DNA of 64,000 bases from Delphinapterus leucas (GCF_002288925.2 NW_022098004.1:11632177-11696176); one strand, 5' to 3'; positions 35,543 to 47,743 are shown, counted from the first letter of the stretch. Made by a program: numbers and translations. Notes: generated from the sequence alone by a model not told the origin.

Positions 35543-38220
35543 AAAGAAAAGTCTCCAATCTTTTACCTATTTAACTCTCTCCTACCATCCCCTAACCCCC
35601 TGGTAACCACTGATCTTTTTTACTATCCATATAATTTTGCCTTTTCAAGAATGTCATATAATTGGACTCCTACAGTATGTAGCCTTTCAGTCTGACTTCA
35701 TTTGCTTAGCGATGCACATTGAAGGTTCATCCTATGCTTTTCATGGCTTAATAACTCCTTTCTTTTTCTTGCTTAATAATACTCCATTGTTTGGGTATGC
35801 CACTTTTTGTTTATCCACTCACTATTAAAGGTCTTCTTGGTTGCTTCCAGTTTGGGGCAATTATTCATAAAGCTATTATAAACATTCACATGCAGTATTT
35901 TGTGGGAACACAATTTTCACCTCATTTGAGCAAATGTCTCAGAGTGTGACTGCCAAATCATTAGTAAGATTATGCTTAACTTTGTAAGAAATTGCCAAAT
36001 TGTCTTCCAAAGTGGCTGTTCCATTTTACATTCCCACCAGCACTGAATGAAAGTTCCTGTTGTTCCATATCCTGGACAGCAATTTTATTGTCAGTTTTCT
36101 GGAGTGTAGCCATTCTAATAAGTTGGTATCTATATTTCGTTGTTGCTTTAACTTGCAATTCTCTAATGACAAATGATCTTGAGCATCTTTTCATATGCTT
36201 ATTTCCCATCTGTGTATCTCCTTTGGTAAGGTGTTCATTTAGATCTTTTGCCCATTTTCTAATTAGGTGTCTTATTTTCTCACTGTTGAGTTTAAGAGTT
36301 TTGTATATTTTGGATACAATTTATTAATCAGATATATGTTCTAACAATATCTCGTCCTCATCTGTGGCTTATCTATTCCTTGTCTTAACAGTGTCTCTCA
36401 AAGAGCAGGTTTTAAAAAAATTTTAATAAAGTGTGTCTTTTCACTTATACCTCTCATGGATCTTATTTTTGATGTTGTATCTATAAACTTAAGAGCTCAT
36501 AGGTTTTTGCCAAAGGTTTTTAGTTTTATAGTTTTGCTTCTGACATAGGTTAACAATCCATATTGAGTCCATTTTTGTGAAAGTTAAACGTCTGAAAAAA
36601 CTATCCTTTTTCAATTGAATTGCCTTTGCTCCTTTTCAAAGATTAGTTGACTATATTTATGTGGGCGTTTTTCTGGGCTCTCTCTTCTGTTCCATTAATC
36701 TGTATCCTATTCTTCCACCAATAGCATGCTGTCATGATTACTGTAGCTTTACAGTAAATCTTGAAGTTGGATAGCGTCAGTCTTGAACTTCGTTCTTATT
36801 TAGTATTGTGTTGGCTATTCTAGGTCTTTTGTCTTTCTGTATAAACTTGAGAACCAGTTCGCCAACATCTGCAAAAGAACCTGATCTGGGATTTATTTGG
36901 GATTATGTTACATCTATAGATAAAGATGGAAAGACATGACATCTTAACTATACTGAGTCTTCCAATCCATGAATATGGATCTATATTTTATAGTTTTCAT
37001 CAAACTTGGACAACGTTGGCCATTATTTCTGACAAATTTTTTGCCCTTTGTGTTCTTCAGGGACTCCAATTACATGTGTATTAAGGAGCTGTCCTATAAC
37101 TCACAGGTGCTCATTTTTAATTTTCGTCTACATTTTATTTTGGATAGCTTATATTTCTATGTCTTCAAGTTCACTAATATCCTGTTCTGCCATATTTCAT
37201 ATGCAGTTACATCCAGAGTGTTTTTCATCTTAGGCACTGTCACTTTTAGGCCAAGCACTTCAATTTGCATCCTTTTTATTTCTTCCGTGACACAACTTTG
37301 GGGCATATGAAATACAATTATAATAAGTGTTTTTAATGTCCTTAGTGCTCATTATAGCACTTGTTAGATTATAATAATATTATTAGATTATCATTGATAA
37401 CCTTCCTCATTATGGGTTGTGTCCCCTGCTTCTTTGCATGCCTGGTAAACTTTGGATGACAGGCATCGTGTGGATTTTACCTTGTTCACTACTGGTTATT
37501 TTTGTATTCCTTTAAATATTCTTAGCTTTATTCTAAGATACAGTTAAGTTACTTATAAATAATTTGATTCATTCAGGTCTTGCTTTCATGATTTTTAGGT
37601 GGGTCTGGAGTAGTCCTTAGCCTAGGACTAATTATTCCCCACTACTGAGGCATGAATTTCCTGAGTTACAATTACAATGCCCTGTGAATTACGAGTTTTC
37701 TTATCTGGCTGGTAGGCATAGGCATTCTTCCATACCTGTGAAAGTGCCAAAACCTCTTTCCTCTAATATTTTTAGATGTTTGTTCCTGGTCTCAGATGAT
37801 TTCTTCACACACATGTGCTGGTTAACATTCTGCTGAACACTCAACTCAAGAGAAACCCACCATAGATGTCTGAGGTTTTCTCTCCGTGCAACTCTTTCCT
37901 CTGTGATACTCTCCTCTGTGAATTCTAACTGCTTTGGTCTCTCAAATTCATAGCTCCATCTCCTCAACTCAGGGAATCCACCAGACTCTGTCTGAGTTTC
38001 TCCTCCCTGAACCATGGCCTAGAAACATTCTAGAGGCAATAAACTGAGGCACTTGTAGAGTTCACCTTGTTTGTTTCTCAACTTTCAGAGGTCATTGTCT
38101 TTGTCACCTGATATCTAGTATCTTAAAACCAATTATTTTTCATATTTTGTCTATTTATTTTGGTTGTTTTAATTAAGAGGATAAATCTGATCCTGGCCCC
38201 TCCACATTGGTTGGAAGTAT

Positions 38221-39620
38221 AAAAAAATGTCATTAAATACCTCTGCTATACGGTAAGGTGAACAAGCTATTATATGAAGAATCTTCATTCCAAATTATGT
38301 CCCTGACCAAAAGTCAGTTAACTACCCATGAGGAATTGAGAGGTTAGAGGAGGAGAAAAGAATGTTTTTAAAAAAGCTCTTTTCTAAACAACTTACTTGA
38401 ATTTTTCTTTAAGGTGAGTACTATGTGGATGTGCTCATGTCTAATTTAATATCATTAGGCATCATAACACCAGTATTCACTGATACATTTTCCTTATATG
38501 ATCTTTCTTGATTTAGATGTCTTCTTTGATATAGAAAGATTAGGATGACCATAAATCAGGATTAACTTTACACATAAGAACAGTAGGTGCACAAAATTAG
38601 AGTGAGAGTTCAGGAGTTAGAAAATAAATCCTTGACTCCATCAAATTGTTTTAAATATATTTAGCATAAGATATGCTAAAAATACTCAATTCCTTAAACA
38701 GATATAAAATTGTGCTTAAAATTCAAGTACACTAAAAAGGTAAGATTGTCTCTGATCATCCTCATCTGAATTCCAACCCTTTTCCTAGGAACTGACCGGG
38801 ATTTAGCGGAGAGCAAAGAAAGACCACCAGATTCAAGAGGGTCGGACAGAAAAGAAAAGGGGGGAGAAAAAAGAATAGAGAGTAGATGTGGTAGGGGAAG
38901 GGCAGGATGCCGAAAAAGATAATTACGTGTCAAAGATGGATTTGCCTCCTGTACATTTTTGTCTCAGTAAAACCTTGTGACTACAGCATTCAGAGTTTTA
39001 CTTCTCTGATAGAAAAAGCTTATCCCAGTAGGAATGCATAGCGTTAAGAAATGTCATGCCTAGATTTGTGATATCTTTATAGTGAACTAATTTAAGCATA
39101 AGAGAACACAGTTACTGTAGAAAACAAAGAATTCTGTAGATAAGGACTTTGAATATTTTTTATATCCACTAGTGTTTGTTTTAGAACTCTAGACTGCCTC
39201 ATGCAAAGTATCCATTTCTCAGAATAATGAAGCAGAAACAATTTTGGCCTTGGTCAGGTCCAGGAAAATCAAATCCACCCACCACCTAGATCTTCAGATC
39301 CACAACGCACAGCAGGTTTAGTGCCTAGAAGCCGATGTGCCTTAAAGTGGCTTAAGGGAGCAGTTCTCCAACTCTCAGGCAGAAAACCACTGTTACAAAA
39401 GAGTGAGGATAGATGAGATTAATCTCCTACAAGTAAAACCGGGTCGTTACTTTTGCAAACATGGTAATGGTGCCATCTCTACAGTAGCAAGAAAAAGGAA
39501 GAGTGCAGTTGCAGGGTTCACCTGCTTTCTTAAAGAGACTTGCTCACTTTCTGTGTGCTGTCTGAACAGTGTGGGAGGTCAGCCCTGCCAGGGGGACTGG
39601 ATGCTTGAAATCATTTCATT
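38221..39620. other. Unassigned sequence
   Basis: About 1.4 kb with no gene recognised. A purine-rich tract is at about 38850-38885 ('agaaaagaaaaggggggaga'). Confidence 0.4.
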
Positions 39621-39625
39621 TTGAC

Positions 39626-39789
39626 CTGCTGTTCAACATGGTACCCACTAGCCATATTAACATTAGAGTCCATTGTTCTGTTGCACCATGCACATTTCAA
39701 GTGCTCAGTAGTGGCTGCTATGTTGGACTATGCAGATACAGGACATTTCCACCAACACAGCAAGTCATACTGGACAGTGCCGCTCTAGA
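39626..39789 (+). mobile_element. hAT-type MITE fragment
   Basis: 'gctgttcaacatggtaccca' at the left and 'actggacagtgccgctctag' at the right resemble inverted ends of a common non-autonomous hAT element. The centre includes 'gcacatttcaagtgctcagt'. It is internally deleted relative to the similar element at 62681-62988. Confidence 0.7.
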
Positions 39790-40204
39790 TGTTTGCAAAG
39801 GCTGGGTAACGTTTTTATAACATGCCAGTATTTCAGTACCTAATTTTTCCATTAAAAACATTTAAAAGCAATTTTCTTTCCAAACTTACTGAAATCGTGT
39901 GCATTGAAATTTCAGATTGTAAAGTCTCAAAAGAGGAAAAATGTCTCTATGCTTTTTCTGGATGAAAAGTGAACTCAGCCTCCTGAAATAACCACCTAGA
40001 GTGCTTACAGACAATATTCCTCTGTAATAGTAATAAACAGTCCTCTAATACAAATTAGTGTGATACTCTGGTTCATGTTTTTAAAGAAATTAAATAAATA
40101 AATAAATAATTTAAAACAAAAACAGTTTGGATATGAGAAAAGAAAGGAAAAAAAAAAACACTTTAGAAAAACGGCCTAAAAATAGAATAAAACTGATTGC
40201 AGTT
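39790..40204. other. Unassigned AT-rich sequence
   Basis: Contains a short (AAAT)n run near 40090-40110. Nothing else recognised. Confidence 0.4.
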
Positions 40205-40400
40205 AAAACTTAGAGAGCACCGTGGCCCAGCTGAATGAAATGGTGAAGGGGATGAGACCAAGAGCAAGACTTTTGAATTTCCACTTCTTTCACCCACTTG
40301 ACCAAGTCACCAAATCTCTCTAACACTTATTATTTAAGCCTGCCTTCCAGGTGTGTTGTGAATATTATACTAAAACAACTAACGCAAATTTTCCAGTTCC
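40205..40400 (+). repeat. MIR SINE
   Basis: 'gagagcaccgtggcccagct', 'tgaccaagtcaccaaatctc' and 'gcctgccttccaggtgtgtt' follow MIR order. Diverged. Confidence 0.6.
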
Positions 40401-40465
40401 CATAAAACAATGAGGGTTTAATAAATGGGTTGAATCATTATTAATCTAAAAATAAACCCAAGAAA

Positions 40466-40540
40466 ACATATTAAGTTGTGTACATTACATATAATACAGC
40501 TTTATGTATGTCGATTATACCTCAATAAAGTAGATTAAAG
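40466..40540 (+). mobile_element. 75-bp L1-like 3'-tail insertion
   Basis: The insert ends 'cgattatacctcaataaagt' plus 'agattaaag', like the extreme 3' end of an L1. It is flanked by perfect 17-bp duplications 'aaaataaacccaagaaa' (40449-40465 and 40541-40557). There is no pure poly-A. The flanking duplication supports target-primed insertion; assignment to L1 is from the 3'-end motif. Confidence 0.8.
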
Positions 40541-40592
40541 AAAATAAACCCAAGAAACTGCTTTTAAAAAAACTTTCGAAAAACACCTAACA

Positions 40593-40885
40593 GGGATATC
40601 CCTGGTGGCGCAGTGGTTAAGAATCTGCCTGCCAATGCAGGGGACACAGGTTCTATCCCTAGTCCAGGAAGATGCCACATGCCACGGAGCAACTAAGCCC
40701 GTATGCCACACCTATTGAGCCTGCACTCTAGAGCCCACGAGCCACAACTACGGAAGCCCGTGCCTAGAGCCCGCACACTGCAACGAGGAGTAGCCCCCGC
40801 TCGCTGCAACTAGAGAAAGCCCGCGCACAGCAACAAAGACCCAATGCAGCCAAAAATAAATAAATAAATAAATTTATTAAAAATA
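40593..40885 (+). mobile_element. CHR-type tRNA SINE, long older form
   Basis: 'gggatatccctggtggcgca' head, 'ggttctatccctagtcc' B-box region, 'caaagacccaatgcagccaa' and an 'aaataaataaataaat' tail. Perfect duplications 'aaaaacacctaaca' at 40579-40592 and 40886-40899. Confidence 0.95.
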
Positions 40886-40899
40886 AAAAACACCTAACA

Positions 40900-41773
40900 A
40901 TTATAAATGTATTTGACGTCACTATGTGTTTAGCCCAAACCAGAGGTTTAATATACTCACCCTTAGGTTTTAAAACATATATCATAGATATGAAACTTAC
41001 CAGAGAGCAGTATGGAAGAATGTTAGTTTTGACCCCTTTAAATTCTTGTAGTTAATTGTTGTATAGTCAGATGATGCTACGTCAGATCCATTTTGCAATA
41101 AAATAAAAACAGTATTATTGAAACCTATTATATTTATGTTCTCTTTACTTGCAGAAAAAATCTCCAAAGTGGTGTGAGCCTTTTTCAGTTACAAAGTCCT
41201 TGTGAACTTCTTTTACATCACTGAATGCCCTGATGGAATTAAGAATGTCAAAATTTTCTTGCACAAGGAACACCATTTACATGCCACTGAATGCAGATCC
41301 ACTGTCAGGTTACAATTATTAATTTTTTTAATGCGTTTGTGCTTTTTCTTCACTTGTGTTCCTTATAAATGTATGTATGTATGTATAGTTATATACAGTT
41401 ATGTATCTAACAATATTTCAATGACATCAAATTTTGAGTGTGTAGTTTTATAAGTATCATCGCTTCACTAGACTCGTTTTCAAGAAACTTTCAGTGTCAC
41501 AGGATCTCCCTGAAAAGGAGGGAGATTTATATACTATTAGCAAATCAGAATGTACACTCTGCTTATCCTGCAGTGAAGTGAAACGTACCCTCAACATTAT
41601 TGAACAAAATACATATTATACAAATTACAAAGCTGCACATTCTTGAATACACTGTACCTTTAGCCAATGACCCTGCTAATTTTGTTTAAAACATAGAGGG
41701 AAATTTTAAGAAACGCATGGATTCCTTTGAAAACATCTCATTACATCATATATTGTCAAAATCATTGGCCTGC
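40900..41773. other. Unassigned AT-rich sequence
   Basis: No gene supported. A short (TGTA)n run is at about 41369-41386 within an 83-codon chance frame. Confidence 0.4.
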
Positions 41774-41987
41774 TTTTTTTTTTTTTTTTTTTTTTGCGGT
41801 ACGCGGGCCTCTCACTGTTGTGGCCTCTCCTGTTGCGGAGCACAGGCTCCGGACACGCAGGCCCAGCGGCCATGGCTCACGGGCCCAGCTGCTCCGCGGC
41901 ATGTGGGATCCTCCCGGACCGGAGCACGAACCCGTGTCCCCTGCATCGGCAGGCGGACTCCCAACCACTGCGCCACCAGGGAAGCCC
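41774..41987 (-). mobile_element. CHR-type tRNA SINE, antisense, young copy
   Basis: Poly-T of about 22, 'gcggtacgcgggcctctcac', ending 'gccaccagggaagccc'. I found no clear target duplication in the flanks ('ttggcctgc' and 'aggatgaatatt'). The five overlapping open frames on both strands are SINE artefacts. Confidence 0.94.
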
Positions 41988-42269
41988 AGGATGAATATTT
42001 TGATTGCTCATAAAAACCAGCCCATTCCTCTTGCCCATTCACTTTCTTTCAGAAATTGAGATTTCTGACAAGGACAAAGATTTATTCACTCATGGAATAC
42101 TATCTGAAGAAAAATATATAAAAATACTATCAATTTTAAAATAACCAATTGTTTATTGTTTTATATGGGCAAGGGCATTGTCTTTAAAAAAGTAACAATT
42201 ATGAAAATATTGCAACTCTTTGCTACTCATGAAAATAATCTAAAACTGAAGCAACTGTTGTATTTTTAG

Positions 42270-42650
42270 CGAAACTGCTATGTAAAAGCCACCCCAAAAT
42301 GCAGTGGCTGAAGACAATAATGATCTATTATTCCTCCTATTTCTGATGGTTGGTGGACTAGAAAATCCAAGATGGCCTCTTTTCACGTGTGGTGATTGGA
42401 CGCCAGAGGGAGCATTTCAGTTCTCCTCCACATGGCTAACTTGGCTTCCTTACATGGAGGTTTCAGGGCAGTGATCAAACAGGATGAGGATGTAAACTGC
42501 AAGGTATACTGAAGCCTAATATCTGGAGGTCACATTATGTCACTTCCAAGACATCCTATTCGTCACAGCAAGTCACAAGTCCAGCTCAGATTTAAGGGGG
42601 TGTAGAAGAGATTCCACTTCAGTGCTGAGGGGAGGTGGCACGTCACATTA
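42270..42650 (-). mobile_element. Old LTR-like repeat, family uncertain
   Basis: 'caccccaaaatgcagtggct', 'ctcctccacatggctaactt', 'cacattatgtcacttccaag' and 'agcaagtcacaagtccagct' follow the order of an old mammalian LTR-class repeat read in reverse. Boundaries are approximate. Confidence 0.45.
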
Positions 42651-44519
42651 CAGAGAGGTATGAAGTGGGATGGGAAGCATTTGTAGCCATTAAATAACCT
42701 AACTCCTGCTGAGTCTCCTTTTTCTTTATTTTGCATTATTTTTTTGACAAAACTGTGTGACCGCATGATAAGACATTGTTTGCGTCTGTCTGACTTTAAC
42801 AATATAAACACAAAAAGTGAATTTTGCAAAACTATCTGTGGTCTTCAGTCAATTTTTCCAAGGGCCTTTCTTAATCTTTTGATTTTCAAATCATTATCTT
42901 TTGCAATTTGAAATAAATTTGCCTTTAATTTGCTGGGTATATATAGTGTTGACAACACCTATACTCAACAATGACCTAACCTACAAATGACCTAACACAG
43001 TGAGTTAGGGGGGTCTCTGCTAGTGTTAAACAGCAATGATAACTGAGAAGTCTCTGACTTTATAATCATTTTTTTAATGACTGCTTTGCTATTAAGAGTT
43101 TTGTGTCCCTATAAAGCCTTGTAATTGCAGCCCTGGAATCATATTTAGCTAGTAAGGACCTTCTCTCATCTAAATTATTTTTTTCACTCCTTATTTTGTA
43201 TTAAACATTGCACTAGTTCCAAATATGAATAAATAGAACCGTCCTATGAGTTTCAAACACAGGGAGTTTAACACAGAATTTTCTTAAACTGAAAACAGCT
43301 GGGTATTGAAAGAGCCGTAAGAACAGAAGGAAAGATTATCCAAAGATTAATAACTGCAGGAAAACACCACCACTCCTGAGGTGGAGAAGCAAAGGACTCG
43401 ATAATGTTACCCAGGGCACTGTGCCCCTGGGGACGCACAGCTGGAGCTGAGTTGCATGAGGGCATGTCCAGAACCCTGCCTGCCCTCCCAGCCCTCCAGT
43501 GACGCTGCAGCCTCCGCTGCTCCTGGCACTTCCCTTGTGGCTCCTCTCGTGAGAAAGTCCAAGAAAGGAGTAGCTTCTCCCCTTTTTCTACCTCTCATTA
43601 ACTGAACCTAACAGGACCCAGAAATACTAGGAGTCTGGGAAATGTAGCCCACAGGTTCCCACCCTCCTCCAACACAGGCAGAACACTGAGAGGCAAGAAT
43701 GGCGCTCAGACCAAAACAGCAACTGACCAGCACAGTCAGTAAGACATAGTACCTACCTCCACAGGGTCACAATGCAATGGTGGACATATATGTGAGGTGC
43801 CCTAAAACAAGTTCTACTGCAATGAGTACTATGATAAGGTAAAAATGAAAGAAGTCTAATACATGGGGAGATCAGAGGAGGTAAAGAAGTAAACTGTGTT
43901 TTAAATGATAGACAGGAGTCTAAGTCATTATCTGGGCAAGAGAGGGAATTTCCAAGTACAGGATATGATATTTTCTGTTTGTTTTGTTTTTAGGTGAGCC
44001 TAAAATATAAATTTGAAAGAGAGTTGTTTCTTGAATTTGATAGCATTCAAAGTGCTTACTTTTTATTAATAAGAAATATTTTGACAAGAGATTGAGGTTA
44101 GATTTAATCTGAGTTTCCTCAAAAGTGGCATCTCTTTACAAATACGTCTATAAAGCATTTTAAACCTTTTCCCTATTTAAGGATAGGCGAGAATAAATAA
44201 GGACATTTCCCATGTTGTCACACCAATTTTATTCCTTTGTATTTTAAGTAATCACTAATTTATTTCTCTGTCCTAACTTTTAATAAAGTTTACCTGAAGC
44301 AGCAGAGGGATTGGCTCACTGGGGAGCAGCTGCTAAATTCCACTGTGACTGCACTTTGTGGAAGCGTAATAAGTTTGTGGTAGAGCCATCTCCCGTGTGA
44401 GGAATACACTAGAATATTTGGCATTCACTTTCTCTTTCTCAAATTGCTTCTAAATGCATTATTCTGTCCAGCATGACAGAAATCCCTCAGGTCACTACAG
44501 AAGGACTAGAAACCTCCAT
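42651..44519. other. Unassigned sequence with a GC-richer patch
   Basis: About 1.9 kb. The patch at 43400-43560 is GC-rich and CT-biased ('ctgccctcccagccctccag') but has only a few CpGs, so it is not a CpG island. Its neighbour 43620-43740 ('gtctgggaaatgtagcccac') has an old-LTR look. Frames of 63-65 codons there have no recognisable domain. Confidence 0.35.
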
Positions 44520-44640
44520 GGGATTTAGACACCAGGAGAAGTGACCTTGAATCCGGGCTTGGCTATGAACACTGTAACCTTGGGAACTTTATCTATAGAA
44601 TAAGATTTGAAATAGGTGATCTCAAATGCTTCTTTCAGCT
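44520..44640 (+). repeat. MIR fragment
   Basis: 'gaagtgaccttgaatccggg', 'actgtaaccttgggaacttt' and 'ggtgatctcaaatgcttctt' match a diverged MIR-class element. Confidence 0.5.
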
Positions 44641-44969
44641 CTTATAAGGTAAAATATTATGAAAATGCTTTAAAAGATATTTGAGTGAAAGTGCCTGGGA
44701 GAATGCATCACAAAATTTGCTTTCAGTTTATTGTAAATATTCAAAATGTCAGTGCTGTTGCCTGCATTTTTGTATAGCTATTTTCTTATTTCCTTACTTT
44801 CAAATGAGGCTAGAAAAATATTAGGGGAGACAAACTTTGTATAAATTAGACTTACGGGTCTTAGAGAACAATGGTGCTAAAGAGTTGCCAGGAATGTACA
44901 CTTTACATAACTTTAGAACTTTTGTGCAAAGCTCTCTTAAAGAACTACTCTTTTCTATTCCCCTGTTCT
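44641..44969. other. Unassigned AT-rich sequence
   Basis: Nothing recognised between the two MIR fragments. Confidence 0.4.
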
Positions 44970-45130
44970 TTGTGGCAATGTGGTATGGTGGAAAGATATT
45001 GGATTTAAATCCCACTGACCAAATTCAGCTTCTGTACCACTGTAGTTGTATGACATCTGACAAATGAGTTAACTTCTCTGATCTCTAATTTCTTTTTGAT
45101 CAGCTACATGGAATGGGATAAATCATTATC
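44970..45130 (+). repeat. MIR fragment
   Basis: 'gtggtatggtggaaagatat', 'tgtagttgtatgacatctga' and 'gttaacttctctgatctcta' match MIR head and core. A 76-codon frame across it is chance. Confidence 0.6.
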
Positions 45131-45420
45131 TTTGGTTCACAATTCCCTATCACCACAAGTTCACACATGGCTCTCCTTAATTTTATTTTAATTTTTAGTC
45201 TAGTTCTTAATTTTGAAACGATAATGAATATAAGAAATACCCATGAACTAACTCTAGTTTTGCTAGTTTTTGAAGATATGAAGAGCCATTCTGCACGTAG
45301 TCCTTTTATTTTTCATTCAATAGGATGTTACAAAAATAATCTATTTTGTCCTATTGCCCTTGGATAGTATAGTTCATTCATTTCTTTGCTATCTATTGTG
45401 TGAATATAATACAATTTTTA
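45131..45420. other. Unassigned AT-rich sequence
   Basis: No gene or clear repeat. Confidence 0.4.
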
Positions 45421-45436
45421 AAAAATTATTTAGGCC

Positions 45437-45670
45437 GGGCTTCCCTGGTGGCACAGTGCTTGAGAGTCCGCCTGCCGATGCAGGGGACACGGGTTCGTGC
45501 CCCAGTCCGGGAAGATCCCACATGTCATGGAGAGGCTAGGCCCGTGAGCCATGGCCGCTGAGCCTGCGCATCTGGAGCCTGTGCTCCGCAACAGGAGAGG
45601 TCACAACAGTGACCCGCGTACCACAAACAGGACCGCGTACCACAAAAAAAAAAAAAAAAAAAAAAAAAGA
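45437..45670 (+). mobile_element. CHR-type tRNA SINE, young copy with 3' tandem duplication
   Basis: 'gggcttccctggtggcacag' head. The 3' end carries the 'ccgcgtaccacaaa' unit twice (45613-45627 and 45632-45646) before poly-A. Flanks 'aaaaattatttaggcc' (45421-45436) and 'aaaaataattaggcc' (45671-45685) are near-identical target duplications. Confidence 0.95.
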
Positions 45671-45685
45671 AAAAATAATTAGGCC

Positions 45686-46780
45686 ATCTCTGGATTTTTA
45701 AAATGACAAACATTGCTGCTATGAATTATCTGCTTTATGTCTCCTGGTACAAGGTGTAAAATTTCTACTAGATATATCACTAGAGATAGAATTTCTAGGT
45801 ACATAAATTTTCAAATTTATAAGCTAATATAAAACTAGTTTTCAACATGGTTGTGCGAATTTAAATTGCTGACAGTAATGAATAATAAATTCTATTGATC
45901 TACATCCTCTCAAATACTGGGTATTTTCCCTCTTCATAGTTTCTGCCAGATGAATGAGCACAACATAGTAGGTCATTCTACATGTTTCTGATTCTAGTGA
46001 ATTTAAACTTTTCTTCAAATATTTAGTTATTGAACATACATGCTTCCTTTCTGAGGAAATGCAAGTTCATATTTTTATCCATAACTTTATTGGCACCACA
46101 TATGGACTTTGTATGTTATTGTGTTGGTCAGTTTATATACCCCTGTATCAGTGATTGACACTCCATATTAATTACCATGGTTTTAAAAATCTTGACCTCC
46201 AAATAAGAAAAAGTTTCCCCTCATTATCCATCTTCTTGTTCAAACATGCCTTATCTTTTAGGACCACTGAACTTCTGTATAAACTTTAGATCAGCTTGTC
46301 AAGTTTCATGGAAAACCTTTGTAGATTTTTACTGGAGAAGTCTCGAGTCTATAAATCAATTTAGAAAGAATAAATAGCCTCAGAAAATAAGTGTTTCCTT
46401 CACGAGCATGGAATTTGTAGAGATGTTTGTAGACCTGATCTAAGTTAGACTAAGCAATCCTTAAAGCCTCATTCAGATCCAAGAAAATGATGAGAAATTA
46501 TATATATCCATTTATTAAAGTTTTACTTAGTGTATTTCAACAAAATTTTAATAACACCCATGAACAGGCCTTGAAAAACTTTTGTTAGATTTATTTCTAG
46601 ATTCACTATAATTTTAGTTGTAAATTATATATGTTAGATATACATACATGCATATGTGTGTCTTCTAATTGTTTGCTGATGGTGTATTAAAAAAAACTAT
46701 TCACTTTTTTATATTGATCCTATATCCAACCTCATTGCTAGGCTGCTTGTATGAATCATCTACCGTTTGAAAAATAAATC
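45686..46780 (-). mobile_element. Old L1 ORF2-region fragment, antisense
   Basis: 'acattgctgctatgaattat', 'gatcagcttgtcaagtttca' and 'cttttgttagatttatttct' follow the reverse order of L1 ORF2 sequence. Very diverged. It is interrupted at about 46414-46501 by a non-L1 segment copied from 47.7 kb. Confidence 0.6.
46410..46501 (+). repeat. Copied ~90-bp segment, copy A (inside old L1)
   Basis: Starts 'ggaatttgtagagatgtttg' and ends 'gagaaattat'. It matches 47744-47832 with four substitutions and a 3-base indel over 89 aligned bases, in the same orientation. The L1-like sequence is split on either side ('cacgagcatgg' and 'tatccatttattaaag'), so this copy is probably the derived one. No poly-A or clear target duplication. 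Confidence 0.85.
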
Positions 46781-47125
46781 TGAAAATAGAAAATAATATT
46801 TACATCCAAATATTGTCTTTCCTTCTACTCCTAAATTTTCTTTCCAACCATGAGAATTAATAATTTTTTTAAAAATCCATATCCATATAAAATCAATAAA
46901 GAACAACTCTTTCCCATATATAAACATCTATTTTTAAAAGTCTAATATGGGGTTTTTGTACCATATACAGCTTTTAAAATTAATCTTTTCTCCCTTCCTT
47001 TGCCTTCTCTTGGATTAGTGAAATGTTAACTAAGTTATCACATTGGATTTAGTCAGTTAAAACAAAGAACATATTCAAGAACAAAAGTCATGAAGTGATG
47101 GCTTCATCATTTAAAAAGATATTAT

Positions 47126-47128
47126 ATA

Positions 47129-47177
<49 letters not shown>

Positions 47178-47180
47178 TAA
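47126..47180. repeat. (TA)n microsatellite
   Basis: A TA array of about 45 bases with one 'tgtg' interruption, ending in a run of T. Confidence 0.97.
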
Positions 47181-47743
47181 GTATCATGAACTATGTAGGA
47201 CCCCACACAAGAGTAAGAAGTACAGCTGATTTGGAAGATACTGTTGGATACTTCCGCTGTTTAGAAGACAGAGGATGACTTAACGATGATAATTTTCATA
47301 TGGATGAAAATAAAATTTGTTGCCAAAGATAAAACAAATTCTTAAGATTTAGATTCTCATAAAGGCAGAATTAAATTATTTACTTTATTTCCTACATGAA
47401 CAGCAACAACAAAAATAGAGTGTTTGGTGCCCCTTCCCCCTCTCCCCTAGAGAGAAGTCTTTTGTGACTAACTGTACCTAGTAGCCACTTTGATTTGGGT
47501 AAACTCTAATGGGAAAGAAAAGAGTCTGAGAAAATCCCACATTGTCTTTTGTATAATTATATATTAGTTCAATAACTATGTATTAGTTCAAGCTTTACTA
47601 ATCAATATTGTTATTTCTTATTAATAATATTCAATATAAGTAAGAGTCTCTAAGACATAATTGGAATGCCTGTGGATGACCTCAAAAGGTTTGCTTTCCT
47701 TGTCATGGGATTTATGTAACAGGTACTGGTAATTCATTCCCTG
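47181..47743. other. Unassigned AT-rich sequence
   Basis: Nothing recognised. The region 46781-47125 on the other side of the microsatellite is equally plain. Confidence 0.4.

Larger units (their letters stand above)
33781..38220 (-). mobile_element. Old L1M element, antisense (copy 3), host of the younger L1
   Basis: A third old L1 in reverse: 3' region at 33790-33951, resuming at 35558 after the younger insertion. ORF2 C-terminal coding remnants follow (35976-36209, minus, includes 'MEQQELSFSAGGNVKWNSHF'), then more ORF2-like sequence to about 36980. The 5'-UTR-like stretch runs to about 38220 ('ctaattattccccactactg', 'gctccatctcctcaactcag'). Most of the upstream part of ORF2 is absent, so it has a large internal deletion. 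Frames are full of stops. Confidence 0.7.

Noticed and set aside
43400..43560. Second CpG island or exon
   Set aside because: GC-rich but with few CpGs, and the adjacent sequence looks like an old LTR. Its 63-codon frame has no domain.
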